A DNA stretch of 64,000 bases, from positions 62,001 through 126,000 of the forward strand of contig JAZNBG010000042.1 of assembly GCA_045586925.1 (NCBI GenBank), in the 5' to 3' direction. Under the pieces are notes generated by a model. That model was not told where the DNA came from and did no database searches. It saw nothing but the letters and a program-made list of their open reading frames with translations. The position numbers and the translations under genes are program-made. The stretch is from SIG440 sp045586925. Lineage in GTDB: Bacteria; Bacillota; Clostridia; Monoglobales; Monoglobaceae. How positions within the stretch are numbered: position 1 is the stretch's first letter; each line of letters starts with the position of its first letter. Of the stretch, positions 51,328-62,500 are shown one piece after another.

Positions 51328-53445
51328 CTACTTTTTTATCAGAGGCAATAATTCCTCGTTAAGTGTCCTGTTCGCCATTTCTATCTTCCATTCAAGTTGT
51401 TCTCTTGAGCATGCATAGTCAAATTCTTCTTCGTAGCCCAGACGAGAATTTGCATCTACCAACGGAATTGTATCCTCAGCATTGGTTATTTCCCGTTTGA
51501 GTATGTCTATCAACTCCAAAACGATTGGTTCAGGATTAACAGCAGGCACCAATGGCTTTGTCGCCTTTTTTGCATCCTCCAAATCCTTACGACCTCCAAC
51601 CCAGGTCGGTTTTGCATCAACATATACGCCAAGTTTGCCCTTGAGATAGTGCCAGCGCTTAACATGTTGTATGGTTCTTGCAGTGTTTGCAATAAACTTT
51701 GAGATACCAAGAAGTTCCCTGAGGTTTTCGCCTTTTTGCCCCTCTGTTTTTGCAGCTATATCGGTAAGTCTTCTGCATCCCTCATCAAAAAGTTCTGTCA
51801 TTTTTCTTTGTTCTTTTGTTTCGTAAAGAAGTCTTGTTTCATAATCCAGATTATATGTATAGACAGGATACGCCTCAAAATTAACATTTCCACCCGTTTC
51901 AGGACTTGAGGGAATAAGCTCCCATCTTTTAAAGAACAACGGATAAGACGGGCCAACTCTCGCCGGGCCATATTGGTCTTCATTTGTTGATACGCAATGT
52001 GATATGCCCCGAGAGAATAATTCAAAAATTTCTATAATCTCATCAACATACTCATCACCATAATCCCTTTTTATAAGCTTGCGAAGCAATTCATTCATAT
52101 CAGGCATAGGTAACATATATGCATATTTTGCCATTTCGGAAATAATAGACGGCCACAAACCATATGTCCATGTATCCTGTGTTCCGTCCAATCTCCAGTT
52201 ATCCTGTGCATCAGTAACAGCTTTCCAGCGTTGCATCCACCTCTGTGGAACAGGTAAATACGGAACGCCACCTATATCCCACGTACCGCCTACAGAATCT
52301 GCCTTGGTATACATACGACGGTTTTCCTCTTTTGCAGTTCTTGACTCTGAAGCAAAAGCATTAGCGGGCCCAATCTGCCAAATAGAATAATCGGTGGTTG
52401 TTTCTGTTGCGCCGTTTCCGATGTCAATCTTTTTACCCATCTCAAATGTAGCCATAACAGATACACCCTGCGGGAGATTACGTACAAGCTCCGTTCTTAA
52501 CGCCTCATCAGTATAAAACCAATTGTATGTCCACAAAACAAGCTCTGTATTCTTTGAATTTTCGTCTATTACTCTTTTTATCATTGAGGCAAGCTGCGGA
52601 TAGTCACTGCAAGGAAACCAACCTGGACTGGGCTTTTCATCATCAAGTGATTTTCTCCATTCTTTTCCGGTGGTACGTGCATCCTTAGACGGAAATTCAC
52701 AGGCTTCACCCACCAGAATAACGCCCTTGATATCAGGGCATAGCTGAATAAATTTGCCATAGGTGCTTTGATAATACTCATAAGCCCCCTCGTCATCAGG
52801 ATGATATATGTTCTTGAACCAGCAAAACGTATACACATCAAGACCATATTCTGACGCCATCTTAATTGTATCGTTGAACTCTCTGCATACCTCTCCGCCC
52901 TCTAAAACTTCTTTTCTGGCAACAGCTATAACAGCATCAAATCCATAATGTGCAATCTGTCGGAGGAGATTCCTGGTATACTTCTTTTGGGGTAATCCTC
53001 CATGAGCAATTCGTGGTGAAAACCGCATATGTCTTGTAATATCACACTTCTCAATTGACGGTAACTCATTTATATTCATGCTGTCTTCCAACGCATAACA
53101 ACCCTGTGCCGCCAATCTTTCATTACTGCCATATATCTCTATGCAATTATCCGCTTTTATACGGAATGTCCTTTCACTCATAGTATCATCAACAGATATA
53201 AAAATTGTCTTTTCTTCGCTTTTTTCAGCAGTAGCAATTTCCAATTTAATACCCATTGACACAAAGAAATACTCCTGAAGGTCAACTACCGCATTTTTGA
53301 GCACCACACCGCAATTGTCATTATATAAAATCTTCCACTCATCAGTAACAGATATATAACCTTCACATATTTCCCTCCGGGGATTTATTCTGTTTGGTTT
53401 ATGCACCTGAGTAAGCTTGTTTATAAATTCGAAATGCTTCTCCAT
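51328..53445 (-). CDS. GH20/GH67-like barrel protein, putative glycosidase
   Basis: 705 aa from the ATG at 53445 (RBS GAGGAG). Residues about 20-115 look like the beta-alpha N-terminal domain of GH20/GH67 enzymes (FRIKADNCIEIYGSNERLAA), and about 125-480 a TIM barrel (MRFSPRIAHGGLPQKKYTRN, IKGVILVGEACEFPS with an acidic residue at a strand end, TELVLWTYNWFY). The C-terminal 200 residues are helical. I cannot assign a GH family. No signal peptide. It is the last gene of the second gene train. Confidence 0.62.
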   Translation of the reverse strand: MEKHFEFINKLTQVHKPNRINPRREICEGYISVTDEWKILYNDNCGVVLKNAVVDLQEYFFVSMGIKLEIATAEKSEEKTIFISVDDTMSERTFRIKADNCIEIYGSNERLAAQGCYALEDSMNINELPSIEKCDITRHMRFSPRIAHGGLPQKKYTRNLLRQIAHYGFDAVIAVARKEVLEGGEVCREFNDTIKMASEYGLDVYTFCWFKNIYHPDDEGAYEYYQSTYGKFIQLCPDIKGVILVGEACEFPSKDARTTGKEWRKSLDDEKPSPGWFPCSDYPQLASMIKRVIDENSKNTELVLWTYNWFYTDEALRTELVRNLPQGVSVMATFEMGKKIDIGNGATETTTDYSIWQIGPANAFASESRTAKEENRRMYTKADSVGGTWDIGGVPYLPVPQRWMQRWKAVTDAQDNWRLDGTQDTWTYGLWPSIISEMAKYAYMLPMPDMNELLRKLIKRDYGDEYVDEIIEIFELFSRGISHCVSTNEDQYGPARVGPSYPLFFKRWELIPSSPETGGNVNFEAYPVYTYNLDYETRLLYETKEQRKMTELFDEGCRRLTDIAAKTEGQKGENLRELLGISKFIANTARTIQHVKRWHYLKGKLGVYVDAKPTWVGGRKDLEDAKKATKPLVPAVNPEPIVLELIDILKREITNAEDTIPLVDANSRLGYEEEFDYACSREQLEWKIEMANRTLNEELLPLIKK

Positions 53446-53477
53446 ATGTTGAAATCTCCTCAAATTTAATTATCTTA

Positions 53478-54449
53478 TTACTGAAGATGTTTTTTCAATT
53501 CTTCAGTTAATCGTTCAGCCACAATCCTGTGCCCTTCCCTGAGAGGATGAAAGGGTGTTTGAGGAATCCATCCATCCGTTCCGATAAATATAACATTGTC
53601 ATTATTATACTTATTAAAAGAATTTATTATCTCTTTAAGCTCTTGTTCATAAACGCCATAGAAAGGACTTAATGCAGTGATAATCGCTTTAGGATTACGT
53701 TTCCTCAGCAACGACAAAAAATTACAATATGCGTCCAGATATATTGTCTTTTCGTTTGTTCTGTCATTTACTCCATAATTCAATACTATAATTTCAGGAT
53801 TTGAGCCTTTATAAGGAACACCATTGTAACAATATGGATATGCATCTATTGCTTTGGGCACCGCCCCCTGACCGCCTGTAAGAAAGCCTGTAGCACCATA
53901 ACCCATAATAACAGGCTTCATTCCAAGATTTCCTGCCGTCAGCCATGCATATGTAGCTGTAGCATCATCCTGATACACGCGGTTGGGCTGATCCAACTTG
54001 CCCGGGTCATATTGAGCATCAATCAAAACGCCCTCGGTGATTGAATCCCCTATAAATTCTATTACAGGACGATCATCCTCGGGCAGAACACCCTGCTCGT
54101 CTGATTCAAAACCACAAAAAGATACCTTTCCGATAAGCGGCGCATACCATCTGTGCTGCATTTCTACAGCACTTTTGAAAATTATTTCTACATGGTGATT
54201 GCCTGTTGATTCTGTTTCAATGCGCAAATATCTGTCAAGAGGCACCTCTGTTTTGGCCCCCCCGTCAACGCTGATCCACAAATGCGGATATGGATGTGCA
54301 TTTGTAGCAACATCAAAATGAAGTACAGCCCATTCTCCCTGAAACGCACACTCAATCACACCACCCGGTGCTGTTGTAATCGCCAACCGTTCTGTTACAT
54401 TCCACCTGCCGGTAAAACGTACCGACTTGCTGTTTACATCATAAAACAT
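53478..54449 (-). CDS. CE2-like SGNH esterase with N-terminal beta-sandwich
   Basis: 323 aa. Residues 1-115 form a jelly-roll (VRFTGRWNVTERLAITTAPG, PYPHLWISVDGG), then an SGNH hydrolase: IEFIGDSITEGVL (Ser), VIMGYGATGF, VLNYGVNDRTN (Asn) and HPLREGHRIVAERL (His). This two-domain layout is that of carbohydrate esterase family 2, which deacetylates plant polysaccharide oligomers. No signal peptide, so it acts on imported fragments. RBS AAGGAGG. Confidence 0.85.
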   Translation of the reverse strand: MFYDVNSKSVRFTGRWNVTERLAITTAPGGVIECAFQGEWAVLHFDVATNAHPYPHLWISVDGGAKTEVPLDRYLRIETESTGNHHVEIIFKSAVEMQHRWYAPLIGKVSFCGFESDEQGVLPEDDRPVIEFIGDSITEGVLIDAQYDPGKLDQPNRVYQDDATATYAWLTAGNLGMKPVIMGYGATGFLTGGQGAVPKAIDAYPYCYNGVPYKGSNPEIIVLNYGVNDRTNEKTIYLDAYCNFLSLLRKRNPKAIITALSPFYGVYEQELKEIINSFNKYNNDNVIFIGTDGWIPQTPFHPLREGHRIVAERLTEELKKHLQ

Positions 54450-54460
54450 AATCTGCCTCC

Positions 54461-56068
54461 TTAGTCATTAATAACAACCGGGCTCTTTCCTTGGAACTGA
54501 ATCTCTCCCAATATCGCTTTTACAAAGGCTCTCTGTGTAGCCTCACTATAAGAAAATGCATTAACATACGCCTTTAGATAAGGGAAATCATGTAATTTAT
54601 ATGGATCACCAAATGAGGTAAATACCATTTGCTTGTGTTTGAGAACAGCCCCGCGCCAAAATGGTGTCATATGTGCCCAGCTTATACGAAGGGATCCTCC
54701 CAGATAATCCTGACTACTTATTTTGCAATTTATAAGAACCGCTGCTGCATCATTTAAATCGTCCTCAAAATCTTCACGTCTTGGATGAACATATCTTACA
54801 ACATTATATCCGCGGTTCTTGAACTCTTCTTCTACCACATCCAAATCGCAGGCATAAAACGCTTTTTCCCGTTCTTTATCCTTTTTCAATTCAATAATCA
54901 ATATTTTATCGCCGGGTTTAACCTTAAGAGGTAAAATATCTCCATAATTTCTAACAACATTTAAAGATTTTTCTGCAATTTCTTCTGCACATTTTTCAAG
55001 ATTAACAAGATTTTGCTCCAAATCAATTCCTTTTAAAACTTCATTCTGGTCTTCGAAAAGTCTTACCTTGTTTTTAAGCTTGAGTACACGACGTGCCGCA
55101 TCCTTTATGCGTTCTACAGGAATTTCACCCGACTCTACTGCACCCTTGATTTCATCAAAATATTCTCTTAAGGGGAACAAAAGTATATCTCCGCCTGCCT
55201 TTACAAATTCAATTGCAAGCCTATCGTGGTCAACACAGGCACAAGCACCAACCATACTCAAGGCATCAGAAACTATGCAGCCGTCAAATCCTAATTCTTC
55301 TTTAAGCAGCTTGGTCTGCAGATTATAGCTGAGGCTGGCAGGAGGATACCCCAACCAGTCATTAAGTTTTTCATCGTATGCAGGTAGTGAAATGTGGGCA
55401 ACCATAACAGATGCTGCACCCGCCTTAAACATTTCTTTATACACATAACCAAATGTGTTCATCCACTCTTCTTTAGAAAGACTGTTTACCGTTGTGCAGA
55501 AGTGTTGGTTTCTGTCATCAACACCATCACCGGGGAAATGCTTGCAACCTGCCCCGATCAAGTTGTTTTTCTGATATCCCTTTACTGCTGCAACACCCAT
55601 TTTTGCAACTGTTTCAGGATTATCAGATACTGTTCTGATATTGGTAACTGGATTATCCATATTAAAATTGATGTCAATAATAGGTGAAAAAGTCCAATGT
55701 ATACCTAATTCACGGCACCTGATTGCAACTGCCTCGTGAGCACGTTCAATTAAGTCGGGATCATCGCACGCTCCCCATGCCATTTCATGAGGAAGTCTTA
55801 TCTCTCCCGGAACAACGTGCCCGGGGCCACATTCTATATCTGCCGCAATCATACCCGGTATTTTTGAGTATTTATTAAGCAAATCTGTTCCATATTTGAT
55901 TTCCTCTTTGGTTCTGCCTGCTGTAAACAAAGAGCCTGCATGGGTGTCTCTTATATTCTTTTCCAATTCATCAACATCTGCTATAAGGTTGTAACAAAAC
56001 ATTTGACCTATCATTTCGTCCAATGTCAATGATTCCAATATTTCTTCAATCTGCTTATCTGTTTTCAT
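54461..56068 (-). CDS. Glycoside hydrolase family 3 enzyme
   Basis: 535 aa. The GH3 N-terminal barrel has IAADIECGPGH, CKHFPGDGVDDRNQHF (Lys-His for substrate) and LGFDGCIVSDALSMVGA (nucleophile Asp in SDA). A second alpha/beta domain follows from about 365 (KPGDKILIIELKKD). Layout and the KHFPGDG motif fit beta-N-acetylhexosaminidase-like or beta-glycosidase members. No signal peptide. RBS AGGAGAGG. Confidence 0.9.
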   Translation of the reverse strand: MKTDKQIEEILESLTLDEMIGQMFCYNLIADVDELEKNIRDTHAGSLFTAGRTKEEIKYGTDLLNKYSKIPGMIAADIECGPGHVVPGEIRLPHEMAWGACDDPDLIERAHEAVAIRCRELGIHWTFSPIIDINFNMDNPVTNIRTVSDNPETVAKMGVAAVKGYQKNNLIGAGCKHFPGDGVDDRNQHFCTTVNSLSKEEWMNTFGYVYKEMFKAGAASVMVAHISLPAYDEKLNDWLGYPPASLSYNLQTKLLKEELGFDGCIVSDALSMVGACACVDHDRLAIEFVKAGGDILLFPLREYFDEIKGAVESGEIPVERIKDAARRVLKLKNKVRLFEDQNEVLKGIDLEQNLVNLEKCAEEIAEKSLNVVRNYGDILPLKVKPGDKILIIELKKDKEREKAFYACDLDVVEEEFKNRGYNVVRYVHPRREDFEDDLNDAAAVLINCKISSQDYLGGSLRISWAHMTPFWRGAVLKHKQMVFTSFGDPYKLHDFPYLKAYVNAFSYSEATQRAFVKAILGEIQFQGKSPVVIND

Positions 56069-56095
56069 AAGTTTCCTCTCCTAAAATGTTTTTTA

Positions 56096-58483
56096 TCACT
56101 TCGTACGAACAATAACAATACGTTCAAAATACAAAGCATTTTCATTTCCTGTTTTGCCACCGTAGTATTCGCCGCTTGCCTTCATTGAAATATAAATATC
56201 ACATTCCTCAAAGGGCATGATGTCGGCTATACAACTAAGATTTATTCCCATTTCCAATTGATGATTCAGATATAAAACCGAATTGGAATACGGCGTAACG
56301 CCTTTTATCCCCTGCAACTTATATAAATGATATTTTTCCGCAACAAGGTCCTTTTTGTATATATCTAATTTATATTCATAAACAGGTTCAATATTATTTT
56401 TCTTTTTTATAAAGAATGATATTGGCTGAGGTATAGAATCATCAACATCTGTTACCCTGTAACGGTCTTTTTTTATGTCATTCATAGCATCTATCGAAAG
56501 CTTCAAAACTTTCTTCACCTGTGCATCGTCATCAAGCACATATGAAGAACCGCTCTCGCCATCAAAAAATCTTACCACGTCTTTGACATATATATCATAT
56601 ACATTTGACTCATCAATGTTTTCAAGTTCTTCAGGCAAAGCATACTTTTCATGCTTTTCTTCCGCAAGTCGGGTAAAATATTCAATATCTCTGTTTACTC
56701 GGTTGAGTATTCCTCTTCGCACTACCGAACCGTCTTCTGCACAGCAATACATATCGCATCTTGCTTTCAGCCCGTCTATCACCTTCAGAATTATTTCCTT
56801 CTTTTCAAACAAGAACCTGCCCTCTCCTGCATCTGCTTTCTTTTTTGACAAATCATCAAAGCATACAGCCATTGTGTTCAGCAATCCACTTGATGCAATC
56901 TTGACACGTGTTTCAAAGACATCATCCCCGCGAACAGCATCCAGAGCTTTTTCGAGCAATTCAAATCCCTTTTCTGCAAGCTCAGGGGTAACGTAATTCC
57001 AGTTTGTCAATGGTTCATACAACAATAAAACGTATCCTGATTTTTCAGCCACATCATGACACAGCATAAGGTATTCTTTTATGTAATTTGCCGCCTTACC
57101 ATAATACTTGAATATAAAATCATCAATCAATACATCAGGATTTTGCGTTGGATCTTCCATCATACGTAATGTTACCCATTGTGCCAAAGCCCAAAAATCC
57201 CGTGTCTGAGCAGTTTCGTTCTCAACAAAATAACCGCTGACACCTAATTCGTGAAGGAGTTTTATGTTTTGCGTAATCCTGAATACATCCGGTATAGGCG
57301 CCGCAGGATAATCATGCAAATAGTAATCCCACACATAAAACGGACTGTTATTTACTCTGCACAAAGATGCCCATTTTTTTATTCTTCGTAAAGAATCTTT
57401 ATTTGTCTGATATTCCAAGTTATGCAGTTGATCCTCGCGAAGATCAGCATATCTTATTATTACATTATGCTCCGGAACAACATCATCAAGCGGCGGTTCG
57501 ATATATGCTGAATATGCCAATGTTTCAAGCATAACATCATCATATATCTGACCGATGTCTCTTGCGAGTCGGTTTACAAACCTCAGAAGATAGCCCGACT
57601 TGCCTGATTTTGTTATCTGTGCCTTACACTCAGGACATTCACACATAAAAAACTGATCTTTGAAGGAAACCGAATAAAACACCGGTCTTTCCACGCCATT
57701 CTCTTCACATTTTTTATTTTGAGTTTCAATATTGTCAATCAGTTTATGGAGCATTGCCTGATAGAAACCCTCATTAGAAAGACAAAACTGTCCATAGCTT
57801 ATCCGGTCATTCATCACTTCATTAAATGCCCACCAGTCCTTATGCTCGGCAAAATACTTTTCTGCAGGAAAATACAAACCAAGAGAATGAACATGGTGGG
57901 GAGGTGCCATATACCTCGCCCCACCATATTTTTTTACATTGTCATTAAATGCACCATCTTCAATTCCATCGTCACCGATAATGTTCATACGGTTTCGTGC
58001 ATGATATTTAAAATCCTTATATTCAAATATATCCAAAATTTTACGGAATTCAAAAACCGGTGTTTTGCTGACACAAACATCGCCTTTTATTTTAAGCTCA
58101 GAAACCTTAGGAACGTATTCTTCACGGAAATTCCACCAACGGATACTAAGATATTCTTCAAGAAAATGATAAACCGAATAGATTATCCCTCTGTCGGTAT
58201 TTTTCAGGCCTCCTGTCAGTATCAAGTTGTCCTCAACCGCTTTTATAATCCAATTTTCCGCTGACGTTCCGCATATACCCTTTTTAACAGCATATTCTGT
58301 GTGTCCAACATAAACAGCCACGTTGTCACTTTTCTCTTCAGATACAATTTCAAGTTTTGCTCCTGTGGCTTTTTCAATATAATTCTGCAACTCAACCGAG
58401 GCCGTTCTTTCTACATCTGATGCAGTTTTTGAAATAGCAATCACAGCTTCCGCCGTTTTATTTGTAACCAATGAAATATCCAT
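56096..58483 (-). CDS. DUF4838 protein (putative intracellular glycosidase), copy 3
   Basis: 795 aa, ATG at 58483 (RBS GGGAG). Same domains as copies 1 and 2: ETVAVYVGHTEYA-like DNVAVYVGHTEYA, VYHFLEEYLSIRWWN, AEHKDWWAFNEV, GQFCLSNEG, the Cys cluster CECPECKA, and ECDIYISMKASGEYYGGK near the end. It is the close relative of copy 2, so the two gene trains share an ancestral block. No signal peptide. Confidence 0.8.
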   Translation of the reverse strand: MDISLVTNKTAEAVIAISKTASDVERTASVELQNYIEKATGAKLEIVSEEKSDNVAVYVGHTEYAVKKGICGTSAENWIIKAVEDNLILTGGLKNTDRGIIYSVYHFLEEYLSIRWWNFREEYVPKVSELKIKGDVCVSKTPVFEFRKILDIFEYKDFKYHARNRMNIIGDDGIEDGAFNDNVKKYGGARYMAPPHHVHSLGLYFPAEKYFAEHKDWWAFNEVMNDRISYGQFCLSNEGFYQAMLHKLIDNIETQNKKCEENGVERPVFYSVSFKDQFFMCECPECKAQITKSGKSGYLLRFVNRLARDIGQIYDDVMLETLAYSAYIEPPLDDVVPEHNVIIRYADLREDQLHNLEYQTNKDSLRRIKKWASLCRVNNSPFYVWDYYLHDYPAAPIPDVFRITQNIKLLHELGVSGYFVENETAQTRDFWALAQWVTLRMMEDPTQNPDVLIDDFIFKYYGKAANYIKEYLMLCHDVAEKSGYVLLLYEPLTNWNYVTPELAEKGFELLEKALDAVRGDDVFETRVKIASSGLLNTMAVCFDDLSKKKADAGEGRFLFEKKEIILKVIDGLKARCDMYCCAEDGSVVRRGILNRVNRDIEYFTRLAEEKHEKYALPEELENIDESNVYDIYVKDVVRFFDGESGSSYVLDDDAQVKKVLKLSIDAMNDIKKDRYRVTDVDDSIPQPISFFIKKKNNIEPVYEYKLDIYKKDLVAEKYHLYKLQGIKGVTPYSNSVLYLNHQLEMGINLSCIADIMPFEECDIYISMKASGEYYGGKTGNENALYFERIVIVRTK

Positions 58484-58500
58484 AACTCAGTCTCCCGTTT

Positions 58501-59523
58501 TTATATAAAAGGTCTTCTGTCTAACACAAGTTTTAACGGCTTTCTTGTTTGGAATTCTCCCGGCAATGTCTGCTGCAATTCAGCTAAAGCACAGGTTGTT
58601 CCAAACAACATATGTAAATCATTAAACCCGTCATGAGTTTTGTGATCCAATGAATAAAGCCAGTCTACATACTCATTTGCAAACTTCCTTATAGCCGACA
58701 AACAATCTTCACGCCTGTATCCGCACTGTCTGAGTGCGCGGGTTATACAATACACCCAGTCAATTTCCAAAAACCCTATATACTGGCCAAACTTATCGTT
58801 ATCATAATCCCCTATCTTATCGCCAATCTGTTTGTTGCTATATAAATCCAAACAGGTATCAATCAATTTTTCAGGATAACGCAGAGGCATTCTTGCGTAT
58901 TCAAGATTAAAAAGATAATGAAAACTACCACCCATAAAGTGAAACAACGGCGCATTCCTTTTCTCAATTTCACCTTTTCTCCACATTCCTGTTTCGGGGT
59001 CAACTTCTTCCCACAACCAATTGTAATAAGCCTTTTTCCACTCATCATCCACCGATTCGGTAAGCACCATTGCTGCATAAATGCCGGCTCCCTGATGAGA
59101 TTGTGGCCAGGGGATATGTTCCCAATCCAGATTATCAAGAAGTTCATATAATCCTTCTTTGGTTTTGTACTTGAAAAGGTCTGTAAGAGGATAATCAGGC
59201 TTTGCATCAAACAACTCAAGAGCCGCAATACAATGAGCAGTTGTATGTATAAAATGATGCGTTTTTTCGGTAAAAAGTCCCGTTTGGGGGTCCTGAAATG
59301 CTCTTAACGTCTTTACCCACACAGCACGCTTTTCAGGTTCACTGATGAAATCACCTGTTGAATATAAGATATTCGCCGCATCCGCACAGCCGTACTCATT
59401 AAGACCAAGTTCCCTGTCACCCTTGTCATTCTGCCACAACCATCTTGCATACTTTCCTTCTTCAATTTTGTGCGAGTCAACCGTCTGCCTGATTCTTTCA
59501 ACTAATTCCTCAATACTTCTCAT
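58501..59523 (-). CDS. Toroid-fold protein, probable carbohydrate-active enzyme
   Basis: 340 aa without signal peptide. Helical repeats with Trp/His-rich turns (WLWQNDKGDRELGLNEYGCA, FTEKTHHFIHTTAHCIAALE, WPQSHQGAGIYAAMVLTE) suggest an (alpha/alpha) barrel. The family resembles short toroid proteins found beside DUF4838 genes but I cannot name it or its activity. Gaps of 18 and 10 nt to its neighbours. RBS TAGGAGG. Confidence 0.6.
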   Translation of the reverse strand: MRSIEELVERIRQTVDSHKIEEGKYARWLWQNDKGDRELGLNEYGCADAANILYSTGDFISEPEKRAVWVKTLRAFQDPQTGLFTEKTHHFIHTTAHCIAALELFDAKPDYPLTDLFKYKTKEGLYELLDNLDWEHIPWPQSHQGAGIYAAMVLTESVDDEWKKAYYNWLWEEVDPETGMWRKGEIEKRNAPLFHFMGGSFHYLFNLEYARMPLRYPEKLIDTCLDLYSNKQIGDKIGDYDNDKFGQYIGFLEIDWVYCITRALRQCGYRREDCLSAIRKFANEYVDWLYSLDHKTHDGFNDLHMLFGTTCALAELQQTLPGEFQTRKPLKLVLDRRPFI

Positions 59524-59532
59524 TTTTGCCTC

Positions 59533-62500
59533 CTATTTAATGCCGGTATTTTCTATTGCTTTAACCTTAGATACAGGTGCTATATTCTCGCCCCAGAAGA
59601 ATACTTTAACACTATCAAAAGAAGTATCCTCAGGCAAATTATATTTAACTATAAATTTTCCATCCTGTTGAGATGCTATTTCTAAGGTCTCGCTCATTCC
59701 CGCATATTGCAAGCTGTCATTGTTATATACGCCCAGTAAAGCTTTAGCCTCCACAAGTGATGATGAGCAATTTGTCACATCAATATAGGCATATAACGGT
59801 TCAGTAAAGTTTTCACTGTCTTTACCGTTTCCGTTTATGTCTGTATATTCTATGCGGTTTATATATAAAGAATCATAATCACCACCATCAACAATCACAT
59901 AATGGCTGATGCATTTTTCAGTTTCGCCACAATTCACCTTTGCGATTACCTCTGCTACGCCACTACGTTTTGCGGTTATAACGCCTTCGCCATTTACAGT
60001 TGCAATATCCGAATTATAGTTTATGTAAGTGATGTCTTCGGGCTCAACTTCAATCAAATATCCGTTGGTTGTACGTGCATAAAGCTTAATAGCTGTGTTT
60101 TTTCCGTTCTCCATGCTTTCATAAGAAACATCACTTTCATTTATGAACAATCTGTCAATTTCACCTGTTGTATTATAAATTGGATAATCAGAGCCAAGAC
60201 CAATATTTTTCAAATCAATCTGCTCAATAGACAAATTCATCGCTTCACTGTTATACTTCAGGCGATAATCCTTATTCTCAACATCTGCAAATAAAGGATC
60301 TGTATCTGTCAATGTTGCTCCATCCTGACCTGACGACACCCATGTTGCAAAATTTTTCTCATTGCTTACAACACTATAACTCAAATCAGCACCGTTATTG
60401 TAATACATATTGTTGTCTGCGGTCTTAATACTTGTGCTGAATATACTATTATCTGTAAACCAATACATACCGCTTCCGCAATTATATACGATATTGTTAC
60501 TGATGGTACTGTTTTCGGCATCGGTGATCTGATGGCTCAACACAAATACGCCTTTATAAACATTCGGAACATTGATTATATAGTTATTCTCAATTCTGTT
60601 GTTTGAACCCTTTATCACAACCGGAACAAAACTCTCAGCGTGCTCTCCAGGAATAATATCTGATAAAATATTTTTCTCAAAAACAACTTCGCTGTTCATT
60701 TCGTCTATATAAAACAACATTCCCGTTCCCTCAGCATACTGTTTTCCGTGAATACGGTTGTTTCTGATGACCGTTCCGCCCTGCTGATAGGTAACTTCAA
60801 TCGCGCCCGTATCGTTTGCACACATATTATTTTCGGAAATATCATTATATTCAACATAGGTCGGATACAGACATGGACTATTGTTGCTTGCTACGCGAAT
60901 TCCGTATCTCATTGTCCTGTATATCTTGTTATTTTTAATATAGTTATATCCGCTGCCTGTATGCATCACATTAACACCTGAACCGATACCTGCAAGCAGT
61001 CCTGTATCGTGTATCAGATTATTAATTACGTAATTCTCCTGGCAAATCAGGTTCTTTTCCTCACCTACAAACTGTACACCATGGACTGCTGTGTTGTATA
61101 TTTCATTTTTTGAGATTTCATTATAAGATGCACTGCCTGTCAAATATACGCCGCTTCCGCCAACATTATTAATAACGCAATTCTTTACGGCAATTCGCTT
61201 GGAATCCTTTATAGTTATTCCGTTTCCGTTAAATTCACCATAAAAAGTATTGGTATCCAGATTGTCGCTTCTGCCGGAATTCTGGATAGTCACCCCTTCG
61301 ATCACTATATCATGGGCATAAGTATCTTTTGTTGCCCCCTCAAAGCGAATAATGTCCTTTGCTAAAGGGATTGATATAGTTTTGCCCTCTATAACTCCGT
61401 CTATCGGCTTATAAAACAGTTCACCTGTTTCCTTATTATAAAAGAACTCGCCTTCTGCATCCAGAAATTCCAAAGCACCCTGAAGGAAATATGTACTTCC
61501 GCTTCCTATCGGATAATACGTTTCACTATCCAACGAAACAACTCTTGCGCTGTAATCAATCTGTGCCGGTATAGTTTTTGAATGCCATTTATTGTAACCC
61601 GCACTGTCAGCCCAGATATATACCTCTAAATCAGATGAACTTGTTTGAGGAATACCATCTGCAGCGCTGAAGCTAAATGATGTATTGGGAGAGCTTTCGT
61701 ATTTAACCGCCTCCAGATAGCCTTCATATAAATCCTCTTTGTTTTGATTTGGATATCTTGCCAATGTCTGCATAATACCGTCTTCATAAAGAAGCTTGAC
61801 ATCCAACCCCATTCCTATATTGGCAACAAAAATGCCATTAGAACCATACTCATCCCAATCTGAAATTACTTTGCTTCCGCTCAGAACAGGCTTATGATTG
61901 CTATAGTTTTTGTATGTAATTTTGTAATCTTCTGTACCGGAATCATACTCGTTGAAAACCAATGTGTCATCCACATAATATGTGCCATTCATTAAATAAA
62001 CAGTATGATGGCAGTCGTTACCCTTATAAAGGGATTTCTTCACCGCATCCTTTGCCCTCTTAATTGTAGCAAATGCAGTGCTTTCGGTTAAACCGTCGGC
62101 ATCATCATCGCCGTCGGGAGAAACATAAAACTCAACCACATCTGCAATCTTCACATATTCTTCATTAACCGCGTCATAAAATGCAGTTTTGAAATCCGCT
62201 ATATTACTGTACTCCACTCCGACCAAAGATTCACAGGCATTCAGCTTTGCCTCCTCAGACAAGTTGTTATACTGCTGTTTGTTTAATATAATTGCAGAGT
62301 TATCAACAATTTCCTTTATATCAGATGCTGACGCGGCTGTATTGATCTCACTCAGAACGCCACTTTCAGCCGAATCGGAATAATAAAAGTCAGCTTGCAT
62401 ACTTACTCCAAGGCAAGCAGCATTTATGCTATAGGTATTGCCCTCAACAAAATCGCCCTTTGCAAATTCTGATTCAAAATATCCAAAGCGTTCGGTTTTC

